Assembly (NCBI RefSeq): GCF_041260155.1
Contig: NC_091931.1
Span: forward strand, 9,777,861 to 9,841,860
Direction: 5' to 3'
From: Ptychodera flava
Taxonomy: Eukaryota; Hemichordata; Enteropneusta; Ptychoderidae
Length of the DNA stretch: 64,000 nucleotides
Under the pieces are notes generated by a model. The model worked only from the letters and a program-made list of their open reading frames with translations. It ran no database searches and was not told the DNA's origin. Below, in pieces: positions 47,559 through 59,965 of the stretch (positions within the stretch are counted from its first letter, which is position 1; each line of letters starts with the position of its first letter). Both the position numbers and the translations under genes were made by a program.

Positions 47559-48188
47559 GTAAGGCACTTGTTTTCCCCTGCAATCTCATTCCTATCCCTT
47601 AATAATCGTGCGTGATTTCAATGCCATGTATGATCATGAGATGATTGGCTCGGTACAAGCTACGCGCTGTTTACTGAAAAAGAATTTCTATCGCTGTTCT
47701 ATTGTTTATGTAAGGATAATTTATTGTTTCTCTTACGCGCTTTGTCATTAAAAAGACTATCACAGTTCATATCGTAAAAGTAGACAATAATTTATAGAAG
47801 AAGGCCAAAATCCCTGGATCGAATACATGAAGAAGCACATCGAAGGCTAATTTCATTCCAGAACCTTTAAAATATAATACATGAGGTATTTTATTATTTT
47901 ATTGCAAGGTTATGGAGTTCGCTCAAGGTCGTTTCAGCGTATTAAGATGATATTATAGGGTAATAACGATAGCATTAAACATACTATATGATGATTTGAT
48001 CAACCGTTGCATTAACTCTGAATTACATAAAAATGTAGCATATCACCAGGACTCGAAACAAAACGAATCAGTAACACAGCAAGGCATTGTAGAATCTATT
48101 GACATAGTTATACATCATAGACATGTAATTACGTTTTTGTCAAGGTTATCATTGCTTAAAAAACTGACAAGCTTATCTTTATTGCCAG

Positions 48189-48272
48189 GGTATGTTCATA
48201 GCGACGTTTGGTGATAGACGACGGACGGAAGAAGAAATTTTGAAAAAAAAGAACAATAAAGCGCTGCTTTGA
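48189..48272 (+). CDS. RTK gene, last coding exon and stop
   Basis: The acceptor is TTTATTGCCAG. The phase 0 frame reads GMFIATFGDRRRTEEEILKK and ends at TGA (48270-48272). The tail is short, basic then acidic, and has no Tyr, so no obvious C-terminal phosphosite. A candidate AATAAA lies near 48872. Confidence 0.75.
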   Translation, partial: GMFIATFGDRRRTEEEILKKKNNKALL

Positions 48273-49257
48273 TGAGAAAAGAGTTGTAAGAATCTTATTT
48301 TTAAGCCCTAATTCAAAAACGAATTGTATAGCTAAATTAGAAATAACCTGTTAAGAAAAGTGTTTGTATACTGTTGCTTTTACTAGTATTCTGAATATAT
48401 ACGTACAGGGAGCTTAAATAGTAAGTAGAAATGTAGCCCTGCGTATGATGCTGGTCTTTTTCCGGCGTTTTATGGCCTCCCAACACACACAGTCCTGCTG
48501 ACTGTCATCGGAAAACACGGCGACCGCGGTCCCGATTTGGACCGCGCTCGAAAAAGTAGTTTTTTGTAAATATTGTCGGCCGAAATCAACTCGATTCCAC
48601 TGTATGCCTACCTGAGTAAGTCAATCGCTTACAGACTGCAAAGAAATTTGCTCTCGTGACGTCCCAGACCGTTAGTTTACCAGCGTGCAGCAATCCACGG
48701 GCAAGGGTCCAGCGGCCTGCCATTAGATACGTTCATGCAAGAGGTTGCAATTGCTTTTGGATGCCTACATGTTTTGTCACAAGCACAAATCAGCGGAATA
48801 TTTATCTTAGTGTATGTAATGTTATATTTTCAACCCGTTCAATTACGATGAATCGTTTTCGATAATAAGCAAAATAAATAGATTTTTGTTTCGTGCTTTT
48901 CGAGTAAAGTCACATTTCAGATGGCCCTAGAACGCATTTTAAAGAAATGCATCTTTTCGTAAATTAAATGTCAGCCGGGGTTGTGAGATGCCCTTGCAAA
49001 TACTACAAACGCGTTTGACATCATGGATACATTTCATAAATATTCTTTTCCCTTTGGAGATAGTGTGTTACTTTTATAGCTAAGAGGAATCAAGCAACAA
49101 ATACAGTTTATTATTTTACACCTGCGTCTGTAATCTATTGAGTTTCATCGTGCAGTAAGTTCCGGTATAAGAGGACGCGGAGTCCAATATCTTTGACGCG
49201 GAGTAAAATATCTTAGCGTTTGTGTCATAAGTAAGGGCACAAGTACAGGTTATTTTT
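48273..49257. other. RTK 3' flank; half of a TAGCCCTGCG element
   Basis: At 48436 the sequence GTAGCCCTGCGTATGATGCT followed by a 'CCGGCGTTTTATGGCCTC' block matches the left arm of the MULE-like foldback at 15615. The right arm is not seen nearby, so it is a truncated copy. Nothing else was recognised. Confidence 0.5.
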
Positions 49258-51262
49258 AAATATTCAGGGGAGTCAGACAAGGAGATTGTATACCACCAAT
49301 GTTATTTGTGCTGGCTTTGGAAATTTTTTTGATTTCTCTCAGGTCTGAGAAAAATATAAAAGGTATTGATGTACATGGGGAAGAGATTAAAATGCTTCAT
49401 TTGCAGATGATCTTACTTGCTTTATACAAGATGTAGATTCTGCAAAAAATCTCTTTAAATTATTGGACAGATTTATAAGTGTTTCAGGTCTCAAAGTAAA
49501 TATAAATAACACTGAAGCTATGGGGCTTGGAAAACAAAAAAATTGTAACGATAAACCTTTGGAGGTAAAATGGACAGATGACCCAATTAAAGTAGTTGGA
49601 ATTTACATTTCATACGAAAGAGAAAGAGCTCTCCATATGAATTTTGCAGAACCTTTAGAAAAACTCAGATGTAGCTTAAATTTTTGGAAAAGTAGAGACC
49701 TGACTATTCTGGGGAAAAATTCAAATAATTAAAAGTATGGGCATTTCTAGAATTCAGTATGTAATGAATATGATTGAAACTCCATGAAATGATTTGAAAA
49801 GTGTTAATTCTTTGATTTATAAGTTTCTTTGGAAGGGTCCTGATAAGATTTCTCGACAAACAATGATTGGTACTGTAGAACAAGGGGGAATCTCTATGCC
49901 AGATATTATAACAATTTATAAAGCTCAGCGTATTAATTGGATTAGAAGACTTTGTGATTCTGGTATAAGAAACCCGTGGAAAAGAAATTATAAGAAAGAA
50001 TTGGAAAGAATTGGCGGTAAATAAATTGTAATTTTAATGTTAAGAAATTATCTGTGAATTTTTGTAATTTTCTCAGATGTATGTTACAGGTTTGGTCTGA
50101 AGTAAATAATTATGCAAAATATGATGAAGAAAGTGTACTTAACCAAATAATCTGGAATAATCAAAACATTTTATTTCAGGGGAAATCCATGTTCTATAAA
50201 GAAATTCTACGATCAAATATTTTGCATTAAGGACAATTATTTGATCAAAATGGTAAAATTATTTCATGGGAAAAGTAAGACAAATGGGAGTTCCAAATTC
50301 ATCTGTGTTGCGATGGTTTGGAATTATTAATACCATACCAAAAGACTGGAAACGAAAAGAAGATAAGCAGATGGTTGACAGTTTTAGAGTTCCTGGAAAA
50401 GAGGTTTTATTTGAGACTGGCATAGTGTGTAAAGAGATAAAATGTTGTAATACAAGAAATGTGTCCAAGTGGATAAATAATTGTAATTTTATTAATCCAA
50501 AATCTGAATTCTTTTTTACTAGAGTGTTTAATGAGTTTATTTAAGACTGGGATTCGTTGTATCAGTTACCTTATAAAGTGACAATTGATAATAAGCTGAA
50601 AGCATTCCAGTTTTAAGTACTGCATAATATACTTCCAACCAATGTAACGTTATCAAAAATGACGTCACCAAGAGTTAAATCTGAGAAGTGTACCTTTTGT
50701 GAGGAACAGAGTGAAACACTGGTTCATTTGTTTTATGAATGTGTATTTGTAGTGGAATTTTGGGTGGGAATTTATAGGGTATGGGGAAATAAAATTGAAT
50801 CATAGACAGTACTGTCTATGATTGAATTTCAGAGTCGCCCAACTATTAGACAAATTATTCTTGGAGATGGAAGATTTTCTTTATTTTTAAACTTCGTAAT
50901 CCTTGCTGCTAAAACTACATTTATAGATCAAAATGTCAAAACAAAAACCAAGTTCGGGTGCTCTCAAAAAGTATCTGCAAAATATTCAAAACTTGGAATT
51001 TCATATTGCTTACAAAAATATAAGTTGAACTCTCATCCTAGGAAATGGGACAGTTTTTAAGATTATAAGTTGTTTTCTTTTTCTCTTTCTCTCTTTCTCT
51101 TGTGTGTGTCAACTTGATATTACTTTTATTTACAAGTACACGACCTTTATTATAACCTTTATTCCTACATGAAAACCATAAGACATGTAAAAACAATCCC
51201 TGTAACAATTGGAAAATAACCTTTTGTAAACCTCAAGTAACCCAATAAAATGTTAAATACAG
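49258..51262 (+). mobile_element. 5'-truncated L1/Tx1-like LINE
   Basis: It begins inside the reverse transcriptase palm: RGVRQGDCIPPMLFVLALE, then the catalytic box SFADDLTCFIQDVDSA and SGLKVNINNTEAMGLG. It continues through WKSRDLTILGK, YKFLWKGPDKISR, GGISMPDIITIYKAQRINWI and a zinc-ribbon-like CTFCEEQSETLVHLFYEC (about 50690-50750) to a stop near 51060. The endonuclease and ORF1 are missing. Several frame changes and stops break it (for example the frame change between EEIKM and SFADD near 49390), so it is inactive. The 3' end with AATAAAATG abuts the next repeat at 51263. Confidence 0.85.
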
Positions 51263-53055
51263 ATATGAATTTCAGGTGCTCACGTGTTTTACAACGGGTT
51301 CATTAATAGTAGTTCGCTTCACAGAATATTGGATATCCAGTAAACAGACTCAACAGCATTCAACAGAACAACTTGACCTACTAATGTGACCCCTGAATGG
51401 AAAAAATGACTTTGAGTTTGACAAAATTAAAAAATTAGTTATCAAGCATTGGAATTGATTGCTGATGACTCGACATGTATTGACATTTATCAGACACTAC
51501 TGGACGCATGAAATAATACAGTATGACATGAATTACTGCATACTTTTTTACTGTCATGAAGTTGTGTAAAACAATTGTACCTTTGACCTGTCTCATATTA
51601 CCGTGACTGACAAACAACGAGCAAGGATATGTTACGCAACATTTGCACACCTCAGGATAATCACTAACCAAAACACAACAACAAAGACAGACATTCTGAC
51701 AGCAGTTTAATTGAGCACATGACGACTTCCGAAAAGACTAGACGTGTATACGATCTACTAGCAGAGTGAGCATCTCTGACGAGGATTTATTGTATTATGT
51801 TTTTCAATATTTCTGTCAAATTCATACCAATATAATCGACACTCGTGTGAGGCGCGCAGTAATAAGAACACTCAGATATCTGTTATAACATTATATGTAG
51901 CTGGTTTCATCAACTTTCGCACAGTACTCTCAGAGGTAAATCACTAATTACAAAACTTTATTGGATACGTAAATGAGCTAATTATTAACTTGACACGCCC
52001 AATGCTTCTCAGTAGAATCAAATATTTATCAGATCAAAGCAAGCTCCATCAAATATTATGCTTTAATTTTTGAGTAATGTCACTGATTACAAAGTTAATT
52101 AATATGCAAATGAGCCCTTTATTAACTCCACATATCTAAATACTTTATACCACTATGAGATATCTGTCGGATCAGTATCTGCAGCAGATTTCATCATATT
52201 TGTGCAGTTATTTCGGAGATATATGACTAATTACATAACTTCATTAAATATGCAAATGAGCTATTTAAATTTGACATTGCCAAATGCTTGTCAGTACAAT
52301 AAGATATTTATCAGATCAATACTTGTACCAGAATACACTGACTTGGGTGCCGTAATTTCAGAGTTATATACCTAATTACAAAAATCATTAAATATGCAAA
52401 TAAACCCTTAATTAGTATCTGCAGCAGAATTCATCAAATTGGGTGCACTTATATCGGAGTTATATTACTCATTATAAAACATCATAAAATTTGCAAATGA
52501 GCTATTTATTAACTTGACACTGCCCAATGCTTCTAAGTATAATTACATATATATCAGATCAATATTTGTTGCACGTATCATCAAGTTTGGTGCAGGAATT
52601 ACAGAGTTATGCCACTAATAACAAAAGTTTATTAAATTTGCAAATGAGCAGATAATTGACATGACACTCACAGTATCATTATAATGTTCTGAGATTGTCA
52701 TCTGTGAAAAGTGTCATGAAATTCGGTGCAGTATTTCTTGATATATGTTTACACTGTCATTACCGTCTCCATAGGAAAACCATTGTGCTGAAACATATGA
52801 TATTGCATAACTTCATTAATATGCAAGCCATACTAACCAAAATCTAATCAGTTCTTTCAAGTAGCATATGGTACCTGTGTACCAAATCTGACTTGAATCT
52901 GCTCAGGCGTTTTTAAGTTATCGTGTAAACAGACAGACACACACACACACACACTTACGCTAATATATACACACACACACACACACACACTCACGGACAG
53001 ACAGACAGACATCGCTATGACATTAGCCCACGTGTACACACTTGAGCTAAAAAAT
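51263..53055 (-). mobile_element. 'GCTCACGTG' family element, inverted copy
   Basis: This is the reverse-orientation counterpart of 45710-47444. It starts with CAGATATGAA...GCTCACGTGTTTTACAACG and ends at about 53050 with GCCCACGTGTACACACTTGA. It includes the CA microsatellite (about 52935-52992), GACAGACAGACA and the ATATGCAAAT repeat (52102, 52247, 52392, 52489, 52635; one interval shortened). Together the two copies form a 1.7-kb-armed inverted repeat around the RTK 3' end and the LINE. Confidence 0.8.
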
Positions 53056-55164
53056 AACTTTACGTTACTGTACGCTATTTGACCTTTGACCTTATGACAC
53101 CTATACGTGAACAAGGGGGAAAACAAGAGAAGATTTATTTGTATTTTTACTGAAAAACATACTGAGAAACATTCAGTATTTCACGCAGTGAATGAATGGT
53201 CATTCCAAAACTTGTGACGTTGACTGATATTATGCTGCTGACGTCAATTTTTACCTCGTGTACTCAGTGCTCTACGCGGGTTGAAAATTCGTTCTTCGGG
53301 TACGCGGCGCTGAATGCATTTCCAGCCTGCTCACGATCGTTACGTGCTATGCGCGACGGACATCCCAAAAACGACATAATTTCGACTTTTTTCAGGCAAA
53401 ATTGAAATGAAAAGGTGTTACTAATGTTATTCAATTAACACCGGGGTTTAACTCCGCGTACATCGAACGCTTCGACCGTAATCGAAACTGTCCTCGACGC
53501 TACGCGGCACGGACAATAGTCTGCTGCACGATGTATACTCGGGCGTAAATCGCTGTATTTTGTGAACAACCTTATTATTACTGTACACATGTCAGTGTTG
53601 AGGAGACTGGTAGACAATCAATTTGGTATAAGTGAGCTATGTACGTGTTGTGCTCATTGTTTCCGTCAGAAACGATCATACACTGGTGTCATAATTTTTT
53701 GTATCGTCATGGTATATTCTATTAACGCCGGCTGACTCAGCATTTTCGTATAACAGTAGATTCTAAACAAGACAGGCTATTAACAATTCATGTCTATATA
53801 CGAACATACGAAATGGACATGACTTGTGGACTGTCCATACATGAAAACGGACAGAGTATCAGATATTCTATATTTTACTCTGAAGTTACTTTCGAATGAA
53901 ACCTTTGGCAAACGTAACTCCGATGCGGCTGTATGGGATTACTATCTTCATAGGAATTATAATTGCAAAAAATTGTTGGAGTTATAGTGACATGACAGTA
54001 GCACTGTCACGTGAATAAATCTGTCCACATGGTGATGTTTTAAAACTCAGTATGCAAGTCCCTTGATTAAGTGACGTAATTGCGTAAAAAAAATCTTCTG
54101 TTTCTCATTCGGTTCTAGAAAGTGGTTAAAATTTTCCATTCGTAATAAAAATCCCTCGATCTGAAAGGAAGAATCGAAACTTTGATGCACCGGCCTGTAA
54201 ATTTGATATAGCTTCATTGATGTTAGGATTTATTCGAAAGCTCGTGGTTTTTTTAAACACGTCCACCCGAAGTGAAACTATACTTAAATTTGAACTATGG
54301 TGATATTAGTTTCATTAAGTCGGCTCCGATAGTCAAGATGAGATAGCATTTCCACTTCCCAGAGGATATTGCTCCTACATGTTTCATCTATAATGATTCC
54401 TATCAAATGCTGTAAGGAAGCGAAAAGTCAGTTTTATTGTCTGGTTCGCTTTTCTAAACATTTGTAATAGATTTTCAGGCATTTCTCAGCAATATTACCC
54501 GAGCGTAATTTGCCTCACAACGTCAGAGATTTTCGCATTATCATATACGGCAACGTCGCTCAGCTTATCAACTTGAAACAAAATTAGGTGAATTTCGTAT
54601 CACGGTGTTGATTTACAGAATGGTATTTGGTTTTGTAGTGATGTGAGTACTTTCGCCAATGAAAAATTAAGATTTAGAGACAAAGGGTCTATATAGCCGC
54701 GTGTTTTTGCAAAAGCCGCATTAGTGCCCTTTAGCCTATCGGTAACCACATAGGAGAAAAAACAGACTAGAAACGGGTATTGTTCAAGGTGTGGAGTGGT
54801 TGCGTAATCCCTCAATGTACGCCTAGCCACAGGTAGCCCTTGACTCTTCTTTCCGAAGATTTCCAAACAGGCACCCTTCGCCAGTTTCCGGATTTCCGCC
54901 GATTTTTAACGGAAAGTATTTTCGGGAAAGTCCTTGTTGTTGTTGTTGTTGTCGTTTAAGGTTGAACGGAAGTGGCGTGCCTGGCGAAAACGTCAGACAG
55001 TTTGAGCTTCGGGGAGGCTAGTTTGACGATTTCCAACATTCCTCTCACATTCTTATGGATATATAATAAGTGTGTTTGAACCAAATTTTAAAGTCTTCTA
55101 TCGATTGTGTCAGATTTTAACCGATTTTTCTACGATCAGTCGTATCGTCTCCTACAAGTTCGTC
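53056..55164. other. No gene recognised
   Basis: A moderately GC-rich patch (53240-53540) has CpGs but only short frames. A (TTG)n microsatellite lies at about 54935-54955. The region 54880-55160 might be the 5' flank of the candidate exon at 55165. Confidence 0.35.
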
Positions 55165-55256
55165 ATGGGAGAAATTGTTTATGAAACTATAAAACAACTG
55201 GCGTGTTATAATTTGATCGGCGTGAAGCAGTGTTTCGGCCCTGAGAGCAACGCAAG
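55165..55256 (+). CDS. Candidate first coding exon of an unknown gene
   Basis: An ATG starts MGEIVYETIKQLACYNLIGV, then KQCFGPESNA, and ends in phase 2 at a donor AAG|GTAAAC. The frame also stays open upstream to 55072. Composition is protein-like and the donor is good, but no further exon was found. The large foldback element begins 24 bp later and would lie in its intron. No family is recognised. Confidence 0.35.
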
Positions 55257-57004
55257 GTAAACATGATTGTGACAGGCAGTTATGGGATGAGAACACCGCA
55301 AAAATTATCTTGAAAACTTTATTTAAACTTATCTCATTATTATTATTCCATTGTTTGGTGATTTAATGATAATTATATCAGTATTTGGCCATTATTTTGC
55401 AATTATTTGATCATTATATGGATATTATTTTGACATGATTATGAACTTATTTGGTAATTCGGTTGTTTTGACATTATTCAGCATTGATGTCTTGATTTGG
55501 AACTTATTTCATCATTATTATGCCATTATTTGGTGATTTGGTCATTTTTATGTCATTATTTGGTCTTTCTTATGCGATTGTCTTGATATTATCTCGATAT
55601 TATCTTGACATTATTATGTTAATTCGGTTCTTTTGCCATTATTCGGCATTGATGTCTTGATTTAGAACTTATCTTATCATTATTATTCCATTATTTGGTG
55701 ATTTGGTCATTTTTATGTCATTATTTGGTCTTTCTTATGCAATTATTTGGTCATGATTACGACATTGTCTTGATATTATCTTGATATTGTCTTGACATTA
55801 TTATGTTTATTCGGTTCTTTTGCCATTATTCGGCATTGATGTCTTGATTTAGAACTTGTCTTATCATGATTATTCCATTATTTGGTGATCTGGTCATTTT
55901 TATGTCATTATTTGGTCTTTCTTATGCAATTATTTGGTCATGATTACGACATTGTCTTGACATTCTCTTGATATTGTCTTGACATTATTATGTTAATTCG
56001 GTTCTTTTGCCATTATTCGGCATTGATGTCTTGATTTAGAACTTGTCTTATCATTATTATTCCATTATTTGGTGATTTGGTCATTTTTATGTCATTATTT
56101 GATCTTTCTTATGCGATTATTTGTTCATGATTACGACATTGTCTTGGCATTCTCTTGGCTTTCAATTATCTGACCTCCTTTACTATCTGAACTCATTATT
56201 TGACCTGCATTTTAACCCTACCCAGAAATCATTGCACATTCACAATGGCGCAGTTGATACGGTCTGTTCCCTCGCATAGGGATAGAAAAGCGGGCTTTGC
56301 GTAAGTTTTAAAGCGCAGCTCAGCACATCAAATAGTTGGGCGTGCTCGAAAACTGAGATCGACCACAATTTTGGATAAAAAATCGATTATTTTCGGCGGC
56401 GGAACTTGGCTGTGTTGGGTAGCCGATGGTGGCCTGTAGTATTAGCTATTACACCTAGCCTAGCCCTGCGTACGATGCTGTGTGTTCCTCTACAGCTTAT
56501 CGCCCCGCTCACCACGTTATGACTTTTCTGCCTTTAAGAAGTATTTTGATTCATTGCGGTTTCATACCAACAAAGCAATAAAAAGTCGTTAAATAGGTTA
56601 GCGACCGTGCCCCTATGTGTTTACAATAAAAAAAAAACCATGCTCGAGAATAGTTCCCGACCAACCAAAAATATTATGTGGCATACCTACGATAAAACAT
56701 CTTCGTTGAACGAATATTTCCTTGATACTTATTAGTACCGGCTTTTCAGTCTGTAGCTTACAGGTGCAACTCTAACTGGCCGTAAAATAAGATAAAAGAT
56801 AAAAGTATTGCTTTCTCATTTTTTCATAATTCCCATCTGGACTCATCTGGATAAGAAAGCTTCAATAATGGCACGAGTATGTTGAGATGATTTTGATTCT
56901 AATAATACAATCAAATGCAGTGTGGTCTATATTTGGCAAATAAATACGACAATGTAATCGCTTTGTCAAGGTCAAACATATTTAAGGCTGCGTTCAAAAA
57001 AAAA

Positions 57005-57135
57005 TGGTGAAGGGGGGGGGCTGGAGGAATCACGATTGAAATCTTATTTTTTTTTCAGATCCCCCCCCCTCAATACCCTCAAAAATTTTCAAGTCCCCCC
57101 TCAATACCCGCAAAAATTTTCAAGTCCCCCCCCCA
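57005..57135. repeat. G/C-tract repeat with quadruplex potential
   Basis: A G8 run at about 57017 is followed by C7-C9 runs inside a 40-bp unit (TCAATACCCGCAAAAATTTT, CAAGTCCCCCC) repeated about three times. The minus strand is thus rich in G-runs. It lies in the loop of the foldback element. Confidence 0.75.
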
Positions 57136-57990
57136 AATTACCATATAGCCGCATATTTATTAGGAATGCACACAGAGTAAAAAAAGTCGTTCTGCACGCA
57201 AATCTTTAACACTACCTCTTATCAGCAGGTTGTGGAGCCATATACCTAGGGCAAGTTCTAAAATTGATTCATTTTTAAATGTATCAGTGAACTTTTTGGA
57301 TTTCTCAGTCTAAGCCGACTTGAGTTTATCCAACTCTGGCCAGTTCAATGGCACCAGCTGAAGAGCACACAAAATGACAATCATGAGAGAGTATGAAAAT
57401 TGTGTATCCCTAGCTACGTTTAACCAAATTGTGAAAAAATGAGCACAGTGACCTACCGAATTTTTTTTTTCAAAAGTACAAGACATGTACAACTTAGATG
57501 CCACTTATAAAATGTTTTACAAAATTGACAATACTGGAAGGTTAAAATATTCCATGAAATTAATGTTTAAATCTCAGAAATTTTGGGTCTAATAATGGCA
57601 AATTTAATAACAAATAAAAGTTTCCATTTAGTCACACATTTTTCCATTTAAATTAGAGTCTTTACTGTTCAGAGTTTAACTTTGTGTTATTGGTACAATG
57701 AGATGTGAAAATTTAATTTACTGCATGAACTTGAAATGAATGGTTTTATATATTGATTTTAAGTGATTTTAGAAAAACTGACTTTTCATCGTACACTTGC
57801 ATAAGATCAAGTATGGTGACCCAATCTTTTTTCTCTAATATTTGATTGTTCTCATATGCAAGAATTCAAAAATCCATGGTAACTGTTAGTCCCCTAGTCT
57901 TCTATGTGTTGCGATTTTTTTAAGACAGCGCGGCGATTGTCGTTTTCGTCCACGGTATCGATACCTTTACTGATCTCTGTGTGGCAGGCT

Positions 57991-58253
57991 GGGTGTAACC
58001 TAGCCGTGCGTATGTACAGGTCTTGTGTGTTTCCGGTGTTATACGGCCTCCACCATATAACATAGCAGGCCCACGGAACGTTTCGTAGATCGTCGTCGGA
58101 TGGGAAGTGACTGACACTGTGAGGCCGAAGACCGAACCTCGGTCTTAGTCACTTCCCATCCGACGACGATCTACGAAACGTGCCGTAGGCCTGTACCATA
58201 TAACGCCGAGAACACACGGTACACAGACCTGTACGCTCGGCTAGGTGTAATAG
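57991..58253. mobile_element. MULE-like foldback element nested in the large palindrome
   Basis: The element 58001-58243 runs TAGCCGTGCGTATGTACAGG ... CCTGTACGCTCGGCTA. A central perfect palindrome has CGTAGATCGTCGTCGGATGG and its complement as arms. The flanks GGTGTAACC / GGTGTAATA are an imperfect duplication (7 of 9). It has the same end type as the elements at 8530 and 15615. A truncated relative sits at the left arm's inner end (56465). Confidence 0.75.
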
Positions 58254-59752
58254 CTAATACTACAGGCCACCAAAGGCTACCCAACACAGCCCAGTTCCGC
58301 CGCCGAAAATAATCGATTTTTAATCCAAAATTGTGGTCGATATCAGTTTTCGAGCACGCCCAACTATTCTAGATACGCGATGTACTGAGCTGCGCTTTAA
58401 AACTTACGCAAAGCCCGTTTTTCTATCTCTATGCGAGGGAACAGACCGTATCATCTGCGCCATTGTGAATGTGAAATGATTTCTGGGTAGTGTTCAAATG
58501 CAGGTCAAATAATGAGTTCAGATAATAAAGGAGGTCAGATAATTGAAAGCCAAGAGAATGTCAAGACAATGTCGTAATCATGACCAAATAATCGCATAAG
58601 AAAGACCAAATAATGACATAAAAATGACCAAATCACCAAATAATGGAATAATAATGATAAGATAAGTTCTAAATCAAGACAACAATGCCGAATAATGGCA
58701 AAAGAACCGAATTAACATAATAATGTCAAGACAATATCAAGAGAATGTCAGACAATGTCGTAATCATGACCAAATAATTGCATAAGAAAGACCAAATAAT
58801 GACATAAAAATGACCAAATCACCAAATAATGGAATAATAATGATAAGATAAGTTCTAAATCAAGACATCAATGCCGAATAATGGCAAAAGAACCGAATTA
58901 ACATAATAATGTCAAGACAATATCAAGAGAATGTCAAGACAATGTCGTAATCATGACCAAATAATTGCATAAGAAAGACCAAATAATGACATAAAAATGA
59001 CCAAATCACCAAATAATGGAATAATAATGATAAGATAAGTTCTAAATCAAGACATCAATGCCGAATAATGGCAAAAGAACCGAATTAACATAATAATGTC
59101 AAGACAATATCAAGATAATATCAAGACAATGTCATAATCATGACCAAGTAATCGCATAAGAAAGACCAAATAATGACATAAAAATGACCAAATCACCAAA
59201 TAATGGCATAATAATGATGAAATAAGTTCTAATTCAAGACATCAATGCCGAATAATGGCAAAAGAACCGAATTAACATAATAATGTCAAGACAATATCAA
59301 GATAATATCAAGACAATGTCATAATCATGACCAAATAATCGCATAATAAAGACCAAATAATGACATAAAAATGACCAAATCACCAAATAATGGCATAATA
59401 ATGATGAAATAAGTTCCAAATCAAGACATCAATGCTGAATAATGTCAAAACAACCGAATTACCAAATAAGTTCATAATCATGTCAAAATAATATCCATAT
59501 AATGATCAAATAATTGCAAAATAATGGCCAAATACTGATATAATTATCATTAAATCACCAAACGATGGAATAATAATAATGAGATAAGTTTAAATAAAGT
59601 TTTCAAGATAATTTTGGCGGTGTTCTCACCCCATAGGCAGTACGATACCGATACCATAGACTTGTCATAATCACAAGGAAAGGTTCGGTGCGTTGCCTAT
59701 GATTTAACAGATCAGTTTTGTTTCTTTGCTACATCGGGTGTTTGTTTGCAAG

Positions 59753-59965
59753 TCAAAACTCTTTTATTGACGTCCGAAAATGAAAGTAATCGTACTTTTC
59801 TGTCGGCATGACATCACTTCTCAGTTGGTCTACAACTTGATGTTCTTCTGAAAATGACATATCAAAATCACTGTCAAAGTTACTGTCTGAAAGTTCGTCA
59901 ATTTCGAGTTCTTCTTCAAGCCTGTCACGGAAGAGGAGGCCTTGTTGACTGACTCTCTCGTCCAT
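59753..59965 (-). CDS. Hypothetical 70-aa acidic protein or exon
   Basis: The minus-strand frame reads MDERVSQQGLLFRDRLEEEL, then EIDELSDSNFDSDFDMSFSE, and stops after RTSIKEF. The strong D/E/S content and even codon use look protein-like. Similar acidic N-termini occur in piggyBac-type transposases and in many nuclear proteins, but no catalytic core follows. It may be a first exon, a relic, or chance. Confidence 0.3.
   Translation of the reverse strand: MDERVSQQGLLFRDRLEEELEIDELSDSNFDSDFDMSFSEEHQVVDQLRSDVMPTEKYDYFHFRTSIKEF

Larger units (their letters stand above)
55280..59636. mobile_element. 4.36-kb foldback element made of 186-bp tandem repeats
   Basis: The outer ends TATGGGATGAGAACACCGC (left) and its inverted copy near 59609-59636 are flanked by GCAG on both sides (55276-55279 and 59637-59640). 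The left arm (to about 56463) holds about 4, and the right arm (from about 58244) about 5, tandem units of 186-187 bp. Their markers are TTCTTTTGCCATTATTCGGC and its complement. The arms' inner part also pairs (GGCCTGTAGTATTAGCTATT; GTTGGGTAGCC). No coding sequence was seen in the arms. It resembles foldback (FB-type) transposons; the superfamily is unknown. Confidence 0.8.

Noticed and set aside
53240-53540. CpG-containing patch as a promoter island
   Set aside because: Too short and without downstream gene evidence.
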